This document shows, piece after piece, positions 5,898-7,709 of a stretch of DNA of 7,709 nt. The position numbers and the translations under genes are program-made. The DNA comes from Desulfatitalea sp. (GTDB taxonomy: Bacteria; Desulfobacterota; Desulfobacteria; Desulfobacterales; Desulfosarcinaceae). The DNA is taken from contig JABDRH010000252.1 in the NCBI GenBank assembly GCA_013041835.1, positions 1-7,709 on the forward strand, read 5' to 3'. The notes under the pieces were generated by a model. The model was not told the origin of the DNA. It did not search any database and saw only the letters and a list, made by a program, of their open reading frames with translations. How positions within the stretch are numbered: position 1 is the first letter of the stretch; each line of letters begins with the position of its first letter.

Positions 5898-7562
5898 ATG
5901 AAGCTTTTCGTACGTGATTTGGTATTGACGGCGGCGCGTGCGGCCCATGCGGCCGGCGTGTTGCCCTCGGACGACTTTCCGGCCGTTGAAGTGCAATGGC
6001 CCAAGATCGATAGCCACGGCGATTTTTCCACTAATTTTGCCATGCTGTCGGCCAAAAGCCAGAAAATGGCGCCACGCCGGATTGCTCAGGCTTTGGTCGA
6101 CCACATGCCGAAGGATACCAAGCAACTGGCGCGTGCGGAAATCGCCGGACCGGGATTTGTCAACTTTTTCCTTCATCCGGCGGCCTGGCCGCCGGTTGTA
6201 AGACAGGTGTTGGAGGCCGATCGCACCTACGGCGCCTGTGACATCGGCCGTGGCCAAAGCGTACAAGTGGAGTTCGTCAGCGCCAATCCCACCGGCCCCT
6301 TGCACGTGGGTCACGGACGCGGCGCCGTAGTGGGAGATACATTGGCCCGGCTGCTATCGTTTTGCGGCTACAACGTCCAGCGGGAATACTATATTAACGA
6401 TTCAGGGCGCCAGATTCAGACCCTAGGGCACTCGGTACTGTTGCGCGGCCGCGAATTGGTTGGGCATACGGTGAACTTTCCTGAAGCGTGCTATCAGGGC
6501 GGCTATATCCGCACGCTGGCCAAGGATCTGCTTGAAGAACGCGGCGCCGCTTTTTTCGAACAGGATGATGAAGCGGTGGCCGCGGAATGCGCCCGCTTTG
6601 CGGCAGGCCGCATCATTGCCGGCATCCGCGACGATTTGGGGGCTTTTGGGGTCTTTTTCGATGAATGGTTCAGTGAGCAAAGCCTGTATGATAGCGGCCA
6701 GGTGGATGCCGTCCTCGACGATCTGAAAACCAGCGGGGTGGTCTATGCCCACGAGGATGCCTGGTGGTTCCGCACCACCGACTTCGGCGATGAAAAGGAC
6801 CGCGTGGTGGTGCGCGGCGACGGGCGGACCACTTACTTCGCTTCGGATATCGCCTATCATCAAAATAAATTTCATCGCGGATTCGAGCGCGTTATCGATG
6901 TGTGGGGCGCGGACCACCACGGTTATATTCCGCGCATGACCGCCGCCGTTCAAGCCGTGGGCCGACGCCGGGAGCAGTTTCAGGTGTTGTTGGTGCAACT
7001 GGTGAGCCTGCTGCGCGGCGGGCAGCCCGTGGCCATGGGAAAACGCTCGGGCGAATTCATCACGCTACGCGAAGTGCTGGATGAAGTGGGCAGCGACGCA
7101 GCGCGCTTCATCTTTCTCACACGGGGCTATGACAGCTCGCTGGATTTCGATCTGGAAGTGGCCAAGCAGCAGTCCAACGACAACCCGGTTTATTACGTGC
7201 AGTATGTGCATGCGCGCATTGCCAGTATTTTACATAAAGCGGCCAGCCAGGGCCTGCCTATTGACGGCTGGCATGAAGCGGCCGAGGTGCATTTGGGCGA
7301 AGTGGAAGAGATCCAATTGATAAAGGCCCTAGACCGCTACCCCGAAACCATTGAACAGTCGGCCAAAACCCTGGCGCCTCACCGCTTGACCTTCTATTTG
7401 AGGGAGCTGGCGGCTCTCTTTCACGCTTACTATAACAAGCACCGCGTGCTCACAGAAGACATTCAATTGACCGCTGCCCGGTTATGCCTGGTGCTGGCGG
7501 TACAAAAGGTGATCCGAAACGGACTGTCGTTGGTGGGGGTATCGGCACCAGACCGGATGTGA
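5898..7562 (+). CDS. argS: Arginyl-tRNA synthetase
   Basis: This is a class I aminoacyl-tRNA synthetase that charges tRNA-Arg with arginine using ATP, in the cytoplasm. The N-terminal tRNA-D-loop (Add-1) domain spans about residues 1-115. The catalytic core opens with VEFVSANPTGPLHVGHGRGA, in which HVGH (136-139) is the HIGH signature, followed by REYYINDSGRQI (162-173). WWFRTTDFGDEKDRVVVR (289-306), TTYFASDIAYH (311-321) and DVWGADHHGYIPRM (334-347) are hallmark ArgS blocks. GKRSGEFITL (381-390) stands at the KMSKS position, with the Lys moved or replaced as is common in bacterial ArgS. The C-terminal DALR anticodon-binding domain runs from about 430 and ends in the typical LVGVSAPDRM. At 554 aa it is a normal length. 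The start is fixed by an in-frame TGA at 5886-5888; the Shine-Dalgarno is poor (GGTGAT at 5881-5886). GC content by eye is clearly higher than in the preceding acyltransferase genes. Confidence 0.97.
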   Translation: MKLFVRDLVLTAARAAHAAGVLPSDDFPAVEVQWPKIDSHGDFSTNFAMLSAKSQKMAPRRIAQALVDHMPKDTKQLARAEIAGPGFVNFFLHPAAWPPVVRQVLEADRTYGACDIGRGQSVQVEFVSANPTGPLHVGHGRGAVVGDTLARLLSFCGYNVQREYYINDSGRQIQTLGHSVLLRGRELVGHTVNFPEACYQGGYIRTLAKDLLEERGAAFFEQDDEAVAAECARFAAGRIIAGIRDDLGAFGVFFDEWFSEQSLYDSGQVDAVLDDLKTSGVVYAHEDAWWFRTTDFGDEKDRVVVRGDGRTTYFASDIAYHQNKFHRGFERVIDVWGADHHGYIPRMTAAVQAVGRRREQFQVLLVQLVSLLRGGQPVAMGKRSGEFITLREVLDEVGSDAARFIFLTRGYDSSLDFDLEVAKQQSNDNPVYYVQYVHARIASILHKAASQGLPIDGWHEAAEVHLGEVEEIQLIKALDRYPETIEQSAKTLAPHRLTFYLRELAALFHAYYNKHRVLTEDIQLTAARLCLVLAVQKVIRNGLSLVGVSAPDRM

Positions 7563-7569
7563 TAAAAGC

Positions 7570-7709
7570 ATGGGGATGACCAACGCGAAAAAAGAAACTG
7601 AAGGATACGCCATTCGAATCACCCGCAGGGGCGTCGTCGTCTGGGGGGCGCTGGTTTTTTTTATTCTGGCCTGGATGTTCGTTCTGGGCGTGCTTGTGGG
7701 GCGCGGTAC
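7570..7709 (+). CDS. N-terminus of a SPOR-type single-TM protein (partial)
   Basis: Only the first 46 codons are in the window. A short, charged cytoplasmic head (residues 1-21, with KKE and RITRRG) precedes one strongly hydrophobic helix, VVVWGALVFFILAWMFVLGVLV (about 22-43), ending in GRG. This is a type II membrane-anchor layout. The WMFVLGVLVGRG ending and the position 7 bp after argS match, from memory, the SPOR-domain peptidoglycan-binding proteins that follow argS in Desulfobacterota. The SPOR domain itself would lie beyond the edge, so the name is inferred. It is probably co-transcribed with argS. ATG at 7576 is an alternative start; neither has a strong Shine-Dalgarno. Confidence 0.7.
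   Translation, partial: MGMTNAKKETEGYAIRITRRGVVVWGALVFFILAWMFVLGVLVGRG

Noticed and set aside
5938..7320. Several other open frames within argS on both strands
   Set aside because: They are shadows of a high-GC gene that is certain from its motifs.
1..7709. CRISPR array, tRNA or rRNA genes
   Set aside because: No regularly spaced repeats, cloverleaf with T-arm motif, or rRNA-like segment was seen on either strand.

Overview
The window looks like bacterial chromosome, most likely from a deltaproteobacterial sulfate-reducer-type lineage (Desulfobacterota). This inference rests mainly on the right end. There a complete arginyl-tRNA synthetase gene is followed within a few bases by the start of a short-N-terminus, single-TM protein resembling the SPOR-domain proteins I associate with argS in that group. 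No species can be named from the sequence alone.

Layout, left to right. (1) Positions 1-1286 form a long AT-leaning stretch with no convincing gene. It holds several small inverted repeats and, around 596-775, out-of-frame peptide fragments that weakly resemble an IS110-type transposase relic. (2) Positions 1287-1922 encode a 211-aa protein with a GNAT-like pattern, followed by a probable rho-independent terminator. (3) After a 257-bp gap, 2180-5670 is a same-strand run of three genes that is probably one operon: a 400-aa double-GNAT-type protein, a 327-aa shortened HXXXD-type (condensation/CoA-dependent acyltransferase superfamily) protein, and a 403-aa full-length HXXXD protein with an intact HHxxxDG motif and a TTG start. 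(4) Positions 5671-5897 contain a perfect 10-bp hairpin and a good sigma70-like promoter. (5) Positions 5898-7562 are argS, followed from 7570 to the window edge by the membrane-anchor end of the SPOR-like protein.

The central theme is four consecutive genes whose products all look like acyl-transfer folds, sitting beside a housekeeping locus. They are lower in GC than argS by eye. No carrier protein, adenylating enzyme, ketosynthase or transporter is visible, so the acyl donor, acceptor and product are unknown. They may belong to a lipid-modification or small-molecule acylation pathway. This block is the part of the window most likely to hold undescribed biology. The argS/SPOR pair is ordinary housekeeping.
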